Origin: an uncultured Alphaproteobacteria bacterium
GTDB lineage: Bacteria > Pseudomonadota > Alphaproteobacteria > HIMB59
Assembly: GCA_902594145.1 (NCBI GenBank)
Contig: CACJLA010000008.1
Coordinates: 1 to 40,963, forward strand
Direction: 5' to 3'
Length of the DNA stretch: 40,963 nt
Shown here: positions 7,668-15,279 of the stretch, piece by piece
Numbering within the stretch: position 1 is the first letter of the stretch
How the letters are laid out: each line of letters begins with the position of its first letter
Notes under the pieces: model-generated
Databases searched by the model: none
Told to the model about the DNA's origin: nothing
What the model saw: the letters and a program-made list of their open reading frames with translations, nothing else
Made by a program: the position numbers and the translations under genes

Positions 7668-10202
7668 TTATTGATTTCTTATTAGAGGATAAACCTTAGG
7701 ATTTAGATATTTTAAGTTAGTTAAAAATATCAAAACTAAGGTAACAAAACCAATTGATAGTCCTAAATAAATTAAAATCTTTAAGTCAAACATCCACACT
7801 AATTCAAAAATATTTTCCATAATAAATCTTGAACCAATTACAGCAAAGAATACTGATATTAAAATTACAGATTTAAAGATAATGACGAATTCAATTAAAG
7901 ATGAAAAAATAATCTGTTTTTTTGAGAAACCTAAAATTTTGAAAACCAAGTTTTGATATTCTTTTACTTTTCCTTGTACAATAATTGCACTTGAAATTAC
8001 GATCAAGCCTATAACGATAGTAATCGCTGAAATTAATGTAACCGCAATAAATACTTTATTCAAAACAGCTTTTACTTTTGATAAATAATCTGCAATTTTA
8101 ATTATTGATAAACTTGGCATGATTTCAAGCATTTCAGTTTCATCAAATTTATTTGAATTAAATTTTGCAGTGGCCAAATATTCATGTGGAATATTTTTTG
8201 CAAATTGAGGGTTAAATAACATTGCAAAGTTGATGCTTAGATCTCTATAATCAACCTCTCTAAAATTTACTACTTTCCCATCAATTTCACGTCCATAAAC
8301 ATTTAAAGTAAAGATATCACCTAATTGGATGTTAAAATCCCTTGCAACTTTTGCATCTAAAGATATTTGAAGTTGATCTGGTTTTGATAAATCCCACCAT
8401 TCGCCCTCTAAAATTGAGTTATCTTCAGGCACATTTTCTATCCACGAGGATCTTCGTTCACTACCAATAACCCAGTAACTGTCATTATCTGATTTAATAT
8501 AAGTATTAGGATCAATACCATTAATTTTATTTATACCAGATGAAATCATTGGTACAATTTCAATAGATGCATTTGGATCCATATTTAAAATACCTTTTTC
8601 AAATTTCTCTCTTTCTCCTTTTTGAATACCGACAAAGAAATAATCAGGTGCAATTTCAGGAATAGATTTAGCAATTTCTCTTTGAAAATTTTTACCAACT
8701 AAAGCTAAAGTTAATAACAAAGTTACCCCTAAGCCTAGAGACATAACTGTAATAGGAGTTATACTTTTTGTCTGAGTAATATTTTTAATCGAAACTTTTA
8801 AAGAAATTATTTTACTTGATCTGATTTTTTTAAGAGAGAAGATGATTAATTTTGAAAGTAAGAAAAATACAATTAAACAAACAAAAAAAGCAGTAAAGTA
8901 ACCCAAGCTATATGAAGGTTGTTCAGATCCAATCGTGAATAATAAAATTAAGATAGACAATAAAACAAAGCTTAGAAAAGAAGATCTCTTAGAATAATAA
9001 AATTGAAGGTTTTGAAATACGTTTCTAAATAAATAAGAGGCTTTTACTTGATCTATAGAACTAATTGTTGGAATAGTAAAAATTACAAGAACTAAAAAAC
9101 CCACTAAAAATATTTTCAAAAAATTAAGTAAAGAAAACACTGGATAAACATTTAATCCCAATCCATCAGATAGATATTTATCTACTATTGGTACAATTAA
9201 AAAACTCAATCCATAAGCTATAACGGTGATGATGAATAAAAGCATAAATAATTGAAGGTAATACAATTTTTTAATATTCCCTGAATAAAAGCCAACCGCC
9301 TTTCTTACAGCAATAGACGTGCTGTTTTGATTGATAAAAGAAAGCAGAGTATTTGCGATTCCAATACCTGCAATTAACATTGCACTGATTGATATAAGAG
9401 ATAAAAATTGAGAAAAATTATTAATAATTCTCTTTATTCCACTTGCAGAATTTTCAGGATATCTAAGCATTACTTTTTGATCGTCTTTAAAAATTTCTTC
9501 AATTCGTTGTTCAATTTCTTCTGGTTTAATTTTATTGTTAAATTTCACTTTGTATTCATAGTTTAGAAAGCTTCCAATTCCATTAAGTTTTAAGATTTCT
9601 AAAGTTTTTTTACCTGCTAAAGCCCAATCTCCAAATGCAACAAATCCACTTACATCTGGCACTGATTTAATAATTCCAATTACTTTAAAGCTTTGATTTT
9701 GAATTTTTACCTTTTCATTAATTTTTATATCAAGGGTTTTTAATAAACTTTCATTGATAAGGATAGAGTATGGTTCTTTTTGAATTCTTTCATAAGCACC
9801 AATTGGCTCAAAAACAACATTTCCGTATAAAGGATATTTTTCATCCACAGTTTTAATTCTTGTAAACAATGATTTGTTTTTTTCTCTTCCTGTTGTTGAA
9901 AGCATAGTACTGAACTCAATCATTTGAGAAATAGTTGCAAAATCTTTTACTTGATTAATTAGTTCTAAATTCCCTGGATTTCGATTATAGTCAATCTCTA
10001 AATCTCCACCTAAAAGTGCTTTGGCATTATCATTTAGTTCTTTTTTAAGACTATCTTCAATCGTGAAAATAGCACTTAAAATAAAAAGGCTTATAAATAG
10101 AGTAACAATGATACTAAATATTTTTTTATAATTTCTGCTTAAATCTTTTAAAGCATATTTTAAAATCAAACTAAATTCTGAAGGATTATTTAATTTTTCC
10201 AT
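7668..10202 (-). CDS. ybbP: ABC exporter permease, YbbP family (FtsX/MacB-like fold)
   Basis: An 844-residue inner-membrane permease of the long YbbP type. A membrane helix at about residues 28-48 is followed by a large extracytoplasmic domain to about 260. A block of several helices (about 265-470) joins the two halves of the protein. A second extracytoplasmic domain follows, and three C-terminal helices lie at about 718-742, 772-792 and 808-828. This duplicated FtsX-domain layout is known for YbbP and for LolC/E relatives. The gene overlaps the 3' end of the ATPase gene by 17 bases and must be translated with it. In E. coli ybbA-ybbP lie beside tesA exactly as here. The substrate is not settled; lipid or envelope export is suspected from the family and from the lysophospholipase partner. 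Confidence 0.88.
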   Translation of the reverse strand: MEKLNNPSEFSLILKYALKDLSRNYKKIFSIIVTLFISLFILSAIFTIEDSLKKELNDNAKALLGGDLEIDYNRNPGNLELINQVKDFATISQMIEFSTMLSTTGREKNKSLFTRIKTVDEKYPLYGNVVFEPIGAYERIQKEPYSILINESLLKTLDIKINEKVKIQNQSFKVIGIIKSVPDVSGFVAFGDWALAGKKTLEILKLNGIGSFLNYEYKVKFNNKIKPEEIEQRIEEIFKDDQKVMLRYPENSASGIKRIINNFSQFLSLISISAMLIAGIGIANTLLSFINQNSTSIAVRKAVGFYSGNIKKLYYLQLFMLLFIITVIAYGLSFLIVPIVDKYLSDGLGLNVYPVFSLLNFLKIFLVGFLVLVIFTIPTISSIDQVKASYLFRNVFQNLQFYYSKRSSFLSFVLLSILILLFTIGSEQPSYSLGYFTAFFVCLIVFFLLSKLIIFSLKKIRSSKIISLKVSIKNITQTKSITPITVMSLGLGVTLLLTLALVGKNFQREIAKSIPEIAPDYFFVGIQKGEREKFEKGILNMDPNASIEIVPMISSGINKINGIDPNTYIKSDNDSYWVIGSERRSSWIENVPEDNSILEGEWWDLSKPDQLQISLDAKVARDFNIQLGDIFTLNVYGREIDGKVVNFREVDYRDLSINFAMLFNPQFAKNIPHEYLATAKFNSNKFDETEMLEIMPSLSIIKIADYLSKVKAVLNKVFIAVTLISAITIVIGLIVISSAIIVQGKVKEYQNLVFKILGFSKKQIIFSSLIEFVIIFKSVILISVFFAVIGSRFIMENIFELVWMFDLKILIYLGLSIGFVTLVLIFLTNLKYLNPKVYPLIRNQ

Positions 10203-10851
10203 CTTTAATTCTTATTTTCCTTTTAGCTTTGTTAGCAAGTTTAATGTCATGAGTTACCATAATTAGAGAAGAGCCCTCCTCTTTTACATACTTAAATATA
10301 ATATCTGCAATCATCAAAGAATTTTCAGTGTCCAAGTTTCCAGTAGGCTCATCAGCTAAAATTAATTCTGGTTTCATTGCAATTGCTCTAGCGATGGCAA
10401 CCCTTTGTTGTTCACCACCTGATAATTGACTTGGTAGATTATTAAATCGATTATTCAAACCAAAGCGATCTAATAAAATTTTTGCTTCTTTTTCTGGATT
10501 TTTAAAATTATTTAGCTCAAGTGTAAGTGCTACATTTTCAGCTGCTGTGTAATTAGGAATTAAATAAAACGACTGAAAAATTATTCCAATATTTTTCTTT
10601 CTTATCTCAGATACCTCATCCTCACTTAGGTCTGTAATTTCCTGATCTTGGAAAATTATTTTTCCTGAGTTAGGTTTCTCCAAACCCCCTATTAACATGA
10701 TTAAACTTGTTTTACCTGAGCCACTTTCCCCAACAAAAGAAACAGTTTCTTTTTTCTTAATATTTAAATCAATATTCTTTAAAACATTGATACTATCTTT
10801 ACCAATTTGGTATTTGAGATTTATATTTTTTAATTTAAGAAAAGTACCCAT
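10186..10851 (-). CDS. ybbA: ABC exporter ATP-binding protein, YbbA/LolD type
   Basis: A 221-residue ATPase that powers the YbbP permease. Motifs are intact: Walker A G-E-S-G-S-G-K-T at 41-48, Q-loop Gln93, signature L-S-G-G-E at 143-147, Walker B L-I-L-A-D-E-P with Asp167-Glu168, and the switch His in V-T-H-D. The frame stays open a further 124 codons upstream, but that part lies antisense to tesA and has no ABC-like sequence. ATG at 10851 gives the normal family N-terminus (L-K-L-K-N-I). That ATG shares two bases with the ATG of tesA on the other strand, so there is no intergenic region at all, and the promoter must lie inside tesA. No Shine-Dalgarno sequence is seen. Confidence 0.92.
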   Translation of the reverse strand: MGTFLKLKNINLKYQIGKDSINVLKNIDLNIKKKETVSFVGESGSGKTSLIMLIGGLEKPNSGKIIFQDQEITDLSEDEVSEIRKKNIGIIFQSFYLIPNYTAAENVALTLELNNFKNPEKEAKILLDRFGLNNRFNNLPSQLSGGEQQRVAIARAIAMKPELILADEPTGNLDTENSLMIADIIFKYVKEEGSSLIMVTHDIKLANKAKRKIRIKDGKIK

Positions 10852-11461
10852 GAATAAAACTATATTTATAAAAATTTTGATAATCTTTCTAGTGCACATA
10901 AACGCATGTGCAACAGAAAAGTTAATTTTATTCGGTGATAGTTTGATGGCTGGATATGGATTACCTAAAGAACACCATTTATCAATAATTTTAGAAAACA
11001 ATCTTAAGGAAGCTGGATTAAATATCAAAGTTATTAATGGGAGTGTCTCTGGAAGTACGTCTTCAGGTGGATTGAATAGAGTTGATTGGAGTTTATCAGA
11101 GCCAGGAATAGATTTAATCATTTTAGGATTGGGAGCAAATGATATGCTCAGGGGAATTAAACCAGACGAAACAAAAAAAAATTTAGAACAAATAATAAAT
11201 ATTGCTAAAAATAAAAATATCAAAATTATTTTAGCTGGGATGGTTGCACCAAATACTCTTGGAAAAAAATATAAAAAAGACTTTGATGATATTTATCCAA
11301 AATTATCAAAAAAATATAATTTACCCTTAATTCCATTTCTTCTTGAAGGAGTAGCTATGAATCCAAGCTTAAATCAAAGAGATGGAATTCATCCAAATAA
11401 AGAAGGGATCGTTAAAATAAGTGAAACTATTAAAAAAAGTATTATTAATATTTTAAATTAA
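10850..11461 (+). CDS. tesA: TesA-type arylesterase / lysophospholipase L1 (SGNH hydrolase)
   Basis: A 203-residue exported hydrolase. The first 21 residues (Lys-containing start, then a long hydrophobic stretch ending at Ala-Cys-Ala) make a signal peptide, so the enzyme should act in the periplasm; the Cys20 context is not a clear lipobox. SGNH blocks are all present: G-D-S with nucleophile Ser31, the glycine block in N-G-S-V-S-G, G-A-N-D in block III, and D-G-I-H with Asp178 and His181. The family cleaves lysophospholipids and acyl thioesters. It is divergent from ybbA with overlapping start codons. A longer frame opens upstream at 10697, but that part is antisense to ybbA. A purine-rich AAGAAAAG lies about 8 bases before the chosen ATG. 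Confidence 0.92.
   Translation: MNKTIFIKILIIFLVHINACATEKLILFGDSLMAGYGLPKEHHLSIILENNLKEAGLNIKVINGSVSGSTSSGGLNRVDWSLSEPGIDLIILGLGANDMLRGIKPDETKKNLEQIINIAKNKNIKIILAGMVAPNTLGKKYKKDFDDIYPKLSKKYNLPLIPFLLEGVAMNPSLNQRDGIHPNKEGIVKISETIKKSIINILN
10893..10912. promoter_or_regulatory. Inverted repeat inside tesA, upstream of ybbA
   Basis: TGCACAT (10893-10899) and ATGTGCA (10906-10912) are perfect reverse complements around AAACGC. The repeat is within the signal-peptide codons of tesA and 42-61 bases upstream of the ybbA start on the opposite strand, where the ybbA promoter must be. It is more G+C-rich than its surroundings. An operator for the divergent pair or a hairpin early in the tesA message are both possible. 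Confidence 0.35.
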
Positions 11462-11580
11462 ATAAATAAATTTTTAATCTGTTGTTTGATGAAGGTATGA
11501 GAAATATTAGTAATGATTAATTTTTTTCTTTAAAAGTAGTTTTATTTATTTTTTGAATAACAATTGTAATTTGAGTTTTT

Positions 11581-11630
11581 AGCAGTCTATTCATTAAAAA
11601 TCAAATGCTCAACAAGTGAGCTAAGAAGTC
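11581..11630 (-). pseudogene. Decayed 5' half of a tRNA (tRNA-Thr/Lys-like)
   Basis: Read on the minus strand, the sequence follows tRNA-Thr (6679-6754) from its 5' end through the anticodon arm. Twelve consecutive bases, TTAGCTCACTTG, are identical, then T, GAGCA, T-T-G-A-T-T-T and TAAT also match, with one base lost from the D loop. The anticodon position reads TTT (Lys). No matching T arm, acceptor 3' strand or CCA follows, so it cannot fold into a working tRNA. The rest of the 210-base gap between tesA and rlmB shows nothing else. Confidence 0.6.
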
Positions 11631-11671
11631 ATTGAGTTATTATTTAAATTAATATTTTAATTAAACGATAT

Positions 11672-12394
11672 TTAAAAAGTACTAATTTTAAAATGATAAG
11701 CAGCAATAGCTAAAGAATTAGCAGCATTATAACTATCAATTCCATTTAATTTTATTTGGGGGATGCTTATTTTAAAGTCACTCTTGCTTAATATATTTTT
11801 TCTAATACCCTTTCCCTCACTGCCTACTATGATCACTGACTTATTGTCAAATTTAAAATCTTTATTCATTTCTTGACCACTCATGTCTAAAGAATAAGTC
11901 CAATACCTGCTCTTTTTTAAAACTTCTATAGACCTGTTTATATTTTTGGAAACGTGATATTTTAATACTTCAACAGCTCCTGACGAAGTTAAAGAGGTCA
12001 CATCGTTAATATTTGCTGAGGAATGTTCTGTGAGTAGTAAACCATCAGCACCCATTAAAAGAGCAGTTCTTATTATGTTTCCAAGATTATTTTGATCTGT
12101 AATTTGATCAGCTACAATAATAAGTGACTTTTCATTCTTTTTAACAATATCATCTAAATTAAAGGGTTTATATTTTTCTCTTCTTATAACTATATCATTG
12201 AAAAACCTGTCATTGTTAATGCCAAGTTTAGAAAAATCACTTTTTTTCAATAACCTAGTCTTGCTATTAAGTTTATTTTGTTCAATTAATTTTGAAAAAT
12301 ATGATTTTTTTTCAATATTTAAAAAAATTTCAATTATTTTTTCAGGATTGTGCAATATACAACTTGTGCAAGAATTTATCCCATAAATAAGCAT
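11672..12394 (-). CDS. rlmB: 23S rRNA 2'-O-ribose methyltransferase, TrmH/SpoU family (RlmB-like)
   Basis: A 240-residue SPOUT methyltransferase that would methylate a ribose in 23S rRNA using S-adenosylmethionine. Residues about 1-75 are the L30e-like substrate-binding domain. The trefoil-knot catalytic domain follows with motif 1 D-Q-N-N-L-G-N-I-I-R-T-A (about 100-111), motif 2 G-S-E-G-K-G-I at 191-197, and motif 3 ending S-Y-N-A-A-N-S at about 221-227. RlmB (G2251 in E. coli numbering) is favoured over other TrmH members by length, domain order and position just upstream of the trnY-tuf block, an arrangement seen in alphaproteobacteria. It is transcribed away from that block. A TTGAAA and a TTTATT 17 bases apart lie in the divergent region but are weak evidence of a promoter. 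Confidence 0.87.
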   Translation of the reverse strand: MLIYGINSCTSCILHNPEKIIEIFLNIEKKSYFSKLIEQNKLNSKTRLLKKSDFSKLGINNDRFFNDIVIRREKYKPFNLDDIVKKNEKSLIIVADQITDQNNLGNIIRTALLMGADGLLLTEHSSANINDVTSLTSSGAVEVLKYHVSKNINRSIEVLKKSRYWTYSLDMSGQEMNKDFKFDNKSVIIVGSEGKGIRKNILSKSDFKISIPQIKLNGIDSYNAANSLAIAAYHFKISTF

Positions 12395-12429
12395 TGTTTC
12401 TAAATAACAGTAATAAATTAGGAAGTCTA

Positions 12430-12457
12430 TTGACTTTCAAAGACAAATATCTATTAA
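12430..12457 (+). promoter_or_regulatory. Probable promoter of the trnY-trnG-tuf block
   Basis: TTGACT (12430-12435) and TATTAA (12452-12457) are 16 bases apart and place the transcript start near 12464, about 17 bases before tRNA-Tyr. The -35 hexamer lies in a small inverted repeat (AAGTC-TATT-GACTT). It is the first good promoter before the long plus-strand translation block. Confidence 0.5.
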
Positions 12458-12480
12458 TCAACAACTGTTTTATACACTTT

Positions 12481-12566
12481 GGAGGGATGGCCGAGTGGTT
12501 AAAGGCGGCAGACTGTAAATCTGTTCACGCAAGTGTACGTAGGTTCGAATCCTACTCCCTCCACCA
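12481..12566 (+). tRNA. trnY: tRNA-Tyr, anticodon GTA
   Basis: An 86-base class II tRNA with a long variable arm, as expected for bacterial tRNA-Tyr. Acceptor strands GGAGGGA and TCCCTCC pair perfectly, followed by A and encoded CCA. The anticodon loop CTGTAAA gives GTA. The T arm is GTAGG-TTCGAAT-CCTAC. It is first in the group trnY-trnG-tuf-trnW, the same company these tRNAs keep around tufB in E. coli. Confidence 0.97.
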
Positions 12567-12672
12567 CTTTTTTCTCACTTTTCTTATTGAATTTTAAAGA
12601 AAAATTAGTAGTTTATCGGAACTCACAAGGATTTGATTTTGAGTATGTTTTGTAGTGGTTACCCGCTAATTC

Positions 12673-12746
12673 GCGGGTGTAGCTTAATGGTAAAGCTCCA
12701 GCCTTCCAAGCTGGCTACGAGGGTTCGATTCCCTTCACCCGCTCCA
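12673..12746 (+). tRNA. trnG: tRNA-Gly, anticodon TCC
   Basis: A 74-base tRNA. Acceptor strands GCGGGTG and CACCCGC pair perfectly, with U as discriminator and CCA encoded. The anticodon loop CTTCCAA gives TCC. It lies 55 bases before tuf and is probably cut from the same transcript. The bases ACCCGC at 12661-12666, just upstream, can also pair with the 5' acceptor strand. Confidence 0.97.
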
Positions 12747-12801
12747 ATTACATTGAAAAAAAATTAAGTAATAGATATTAAAAAAGAGGTAACAACTTAA
12801 A

Positions 12802-13992
12802 ATGACCAAAGAAAAATTTGACAGATCGAAAGAACACGTCAACATCGGAACTATCGGTCACGTCGACCATGGTAAAACCACACTTACTGCAGCCATTACA
12901 AAAGTATTAGCTGAATCAGGAGGTGCAGAGTTCACTGCATATGATCAAATTGATAAAGCACCTGAAGAAAAAGAAAGAGGAATTACTATTTCAACCGCTC
13001 ACGTAGAATACTCAACAGATAAAAGGCACTATGCTCACGTTGACTGTCCAGGGCACGCAGATTATGTTAAAAATATGATCACTGGTGCTGCTCAGATGGA
13101 TGGTGGCATACTAGTTGTTAACGCTGCTGATGGTCCAATGCCTCAGACACGAGAACACATTCTTTTAGCAAGACAAGTTGGCGTACCTGCACTGGTTGTT
13201 TACTTAAATAAAGTTGATCAAGTAGATGATCAAGAATTATTAGAACTTGTTGAAGTTGAAATTAGAGAACTATTATCAAAATATGATTTTCCTGGTGATG
13301 ATATACCCATTATTAAAGGATCAGCTCTTGCCGCAGTAGAAGATAGAGATGAAGAGATGGGAAAAAAATCAATCATTGAATTAATGTCTAAAATTGATGA
13401 ATACATACCCGCTCCAACAAGAGAATTAGACAAACCTTTTTTAATGCCAGTTGAAGACGTATTTTCTATTTCTGGTAGGGGTACTGTTGTGACTGGAAGA
13501 GTTGAGCAAGGTATCATCAAGCCTGGTGAAGAAATTGAAATCATTGGTTTAAAAGACACAGTCAAAACAGTTTGTACTGGTGTAGAGATGTTTAGAAAGC
13601 TTTTAGACTCTGGTGAAGCTGGCGATAACATTGGTGCACTACTTCGTGGTACAAAAAAAGAAGAAGTTGAAAGAGGTCAAGTTTTAGCTGCCCCTGGTAG
13701 CATTAAACCACATAAAAAATTTAAAGCCGAGATTTATGCTTTAAGTAAGGAAGAGGGTGGAAGACACACTCCTTTCTTTGCTAACTACAGGCCTCAGTTT
13801 TATTTTAGAACAACTGATGTTACTGGTTCAATAAAATTACCTGAAGGCACTGAAATGGTTATGCCTGGAGATAATATTACACTGGAAGTTGAGTTACTAG
13901 CTCCTATCGCAATGAATAATAATCTACGTTTTGCTATTCGCGAAGGCGGAAGAACAGTTGGCTCAGGAGTTGTTTCAGAGATTATCGAGTAA
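12802..13992 (+). CDS. tuf: Elongation factor Tu
   Basis: A full-length 396-residue EF-Tu, which delivers aminoacyl-tRNA to the ribosome using GTP. The G1 loop G-H-V-D-H-G-K-T is at 19-26, D-C-P-G-H at 81-85 (with the catalytic His85) and N-K-V-D at 136-139; domains 2 and 3 follow without gaps. An AGAGGT Shine-Dalgarno lies 11 bases before the ATG, which is stronger than at most genes here. It is the only tuf in the window: the second position usual in proteobacteria, after fusA, is empty. It sits between tRNA-Gly and tRNA-Trp, probably in one transcript with them. Confidence 0.99.
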   Translation: MTKEKFDRSKEHVNIGTIGHVDHGKTTLTAAITKVLAESGGAEFTAYDQIDKAPEEKERGITISTAHVEYSTDKRHYAHVDCPGHADYVKNMITGAAQMDGGILVVNAADGPMPQTREHILLARQVGVPALVVYLNKVDQVDDQELLELVEVEIRELLSKYDFPGDDIPIIKGSALAAVEDRDEEMGKKSIIELMSKIDEYIPAPTRELDKPFLMPVEDVFSISGRGTVVTGRVEQGIIKPGEEIEIIGLKDTVKTVCTGVEMFRKLLDSGEAGDNIGALLRGTKKEEVERGQVLAAPGSIKPHKKFKAEIYALSKEEGGRHTPFFANYRPQFYFRTTDVTGSIKLPEGTEMVMPGDNITLEVELLAPIAMNNNLRFAIREGGRTVGSGVVSEIIE

Positions 13993-14020
13993 AATATTCT
14001 CTGCAGTAATACTAATATGA

Positions 14021-14096
14021 AGGAGTGTAGCTCAATTGGTAGAGCGCCGGTCTCCAAAACCGGAGGTTGCGGGTTCGATGCCTGCCACTCCTGCCA
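14021..14096 (+). tRNA. trnW: tRNA-Trp, anticodon CCA
   Basis: A 76-base tRNA. Acceptor strands AGGAGTG and CACTCCT pair perfectly, with G as discriminator and CCA encoded. The anticodon stem CCGGT/ACCGG encloses CTCCAAA, giving CCA. The T arm is GCGGG-TTCGATG-CCTGC with one G-U pair. It fills the short gap between tuf and secE, a conserved position in many proteobacteria. Confidence 0.97.
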
Positions 14097-14113
14097 ATAT
14101 ATTTAAATAAAAG

Positions 14114-14299
14114 ATGAAATTTAATCCAGCTAAATATTTAAGAGAAGTTCGTCAGGAGGTATCTAAAGTTACATGGCCCTCTAAAAGAGAAACTTTTACA
14201 TCAGCTGGTATTGTTTTGGTTGTTATTAGTATTGCTGCAATAATTTTAATGCTCTTTGATCAATTTTTCTCTTTTATTGTCAGAATAGTATTAGGATAA
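14114..14299 (+). CDS. secE: Protein translocase subunit SecE
   Basis: A 61-residue SecE of the short, single-span type found in most bacteria. The conserved cytoplasmic amphipathic segment E-V-x-K-V-T-W-P-S-K-R-E-T is at about 15-27, followed by one membrane helix at about 30-52. It clamps SecY in the translocon; secY is 22 kb further along in the same block. It starts 17 bases after tRNA-Trp and is followed by nusG after 4 bases, the standard secE-nusG pair. Confidence 0.97.
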   Translation: MKFNPAKYLREVRQEVSKVTWPSKRETFTSAGIVLVVISIAAIILMLFDQFFSFIVRIVLG

Positions 14300-14303
14300 A
14301 GCA

Positions 14304-14849
14304 ATGGTTGAAAATACAGATATATCAAAATGGTATGTAGTACATTGTCATTCTGGATTTGAAAAAAAAGTAGCAGACTCAATTTTAGATGAAGCAAAAA
14401 AAGTTAACTTAGAGGACTCAATATCTGAAGTTTCTGTGCCAACCCAAGCTGTAGTTGAAGTAAGAAGGGGTGTGAGAGTTAACTCCGAAAAAAAATTTTT
14501 TCCAGGATATGTTTTAATCAAGATGATTATGAATGATGATACTTGGCACTTAGTTAGAGATATCCCAAAAGTTTCAAATTTTCTTGGAACAAAAGACAAA
14601 CCAATTGCTATATCCGAAAGAGAAGTATCTAAATTATTACAAGATATAACAGAGGGTGTTGACAATCCTAAACCTAAATTTGAGTACGAAGTTGGTGAAC
14701 AAATTAAAGTATCAGATGGTCCATTTGCTTCATTTAGTGGTATTATAGAAGAGGTTGACAGTTCAAGACAAAAGCTTAAAGTGTCGGTCTCAATTTTTGG
14801 GAGACCGACACCTTTAGAGTTAGATTATTCACAAGTGGTTAAAGGATAA
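14304..14849 (+). CDS. nusG: Transcription termination/antitermination factor NusG
   Basis: A 181-residue NusG. The N-terminal NGN domain (about 1-115, with W-Y-V-V-H-C-H-S-G and the F-F-P-G-Y-V-L-I segment) binds RNA polymerase. The C-terminal KOW domain (about 125-181, G-P-F-A-S-F-S-G and [10 protein letters not shown]) contacts Rho or ribosomal protein S10. Length and both domains are normal. The codons for [10 protein letters not shown] hold a perfect 11-base inverted repeat at 14781-14811. The next gene, rplK, starts 4 bases after the stop. Confidence 0.98.
   Translation: MVENTDISKWYVVHCHSGFEKKVADSILDEAKKVNLEDSISEVSVPTQAVVEVRRGVRVNSEKKFFPGYVLIKMIMNDDTWHLVRDIPKVSNFLGTKDKPIAISEREVSKLLQDITEGVDNPKPKFEYEVGEQIKVSDGPFASFSGIIEEVDSSRQKLKVSVSIFGRPTPLELDYSQVVKG
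14781..14811 (+). promoter_or_regulatory. Perfect 11-base GC-rich hairpin inside nusG, just before rplK
   Basis: GTGTCGGTCTC (14781-14791) and GAGACCGACAC (14801-14811) are exact reverse complements around a 9-base loop. Seven of 11 pairs are G-C in a genome of about one third G+C. The stem uses codons such as TCG and CCG that look rare in neighbouring genes. It ends 38 bases before the nusG stop and 42 before rplK. It has no T-run, so it is not a simple terminator; a processing site, pause or L1/L11-operon control element is possible. Confidence 0.6.
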
Positions 14850-14853
14850 TTGC

Positions 14854-15279
14854 ATGGCAAAAGAAGTTTTAGGATATATAAAATTACAAATTCCAGCCGG
14901 ATCAGCAAATCCTGCTCCTCCTGTTGGACCTGCCTTAGGTCAAAAAGGTTTAAACATCCAAGATTTTTGTAAACAGTTTAATGATAAGACAAAGGATTTG
15001 GAAAAAGGTGCTCCAATTCCAACTGTAATCACTGCGTATAAAGATAGATCATTTGATTTTGTAACAAAAAAACCTCCAGTTACTTTTTATTTAAAGAAAG
15101 CTGCAAAAATAAAAAAAGGTTGTCAAACACCTGGCCGATCAAAGTTAGGTAAAGTTACAATGAAACAAGTTGAAGACATTGCAAAAGAAAAATTAGAAGA
15201 TCTTAATGCTTACGATGTTGAGCAAGCATCAAAAATTATACTTGGATCAGCAAAATCGATGGGTATGGAAGTAGTATAA
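14854..15279 (+). CDS. rplK: 50S ribosomal protein L11
   Basis: A 141-residue L11, the usual length. The N-terminal thiostrepton-site segment [13 protein letters not shown] is at about 19-31, and the C-terminal rRNA-binding domain ends with the G-S-A-K-S-M-G-M segment. L11 forms the stalk base with the GTPase-associated 23S rRNA and is needed for ppGpp synthesis by RelA. Its stop overlaps the rplA start by one base (TAATG). No leader is available for the classical L1 feedback site other than the end of nusG. Confidence 0.98.
   Translation: MAKEVLGYIKLQIPAGSANPAPPVGPALGQKGLNIQDFCKQFNDKTKDLEKGAPIPTVITAYKDRSFDFVTKKPPVTFYLKKAAKIKKGCQTPGRSKLGKVTMKQVEDIAKEKLEDLNAYDVEQASKIILGSAKSMGMEVV

Noticed and set aside
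10697..10849. Upstream extension of the tesA frame
   Set aside because: It is antisense to ybbA; the ATG at 10850 begins a proper signal peptide.
10852..11223. Upstream extension of the ybbA frame (124 more codons)
   Set aside because: It is antisense to tesA, has no ABC ATPase features, and the family N-terminus begins at 10851.
6755..11630. A phage or integrative element between the two tRNA copies
   Set aside because: There is no integrase, phage or conjugation gene; the contents are ordinary chromosomal genes. Only an old insertion or decay event can be suggested.
12394..12597. A 67-codon open frame on the plus strand before tuf
   Set aside because: It runs straight through tRNA-Tyr and its translation is an artefact of the tRNA sequence.
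12753..12779. A separate promoter just upstream of tuf
   Set aside because: TTGAAA and GATATT are 15 bases apart and poor matches; tuf can be read from the trnY promoter.
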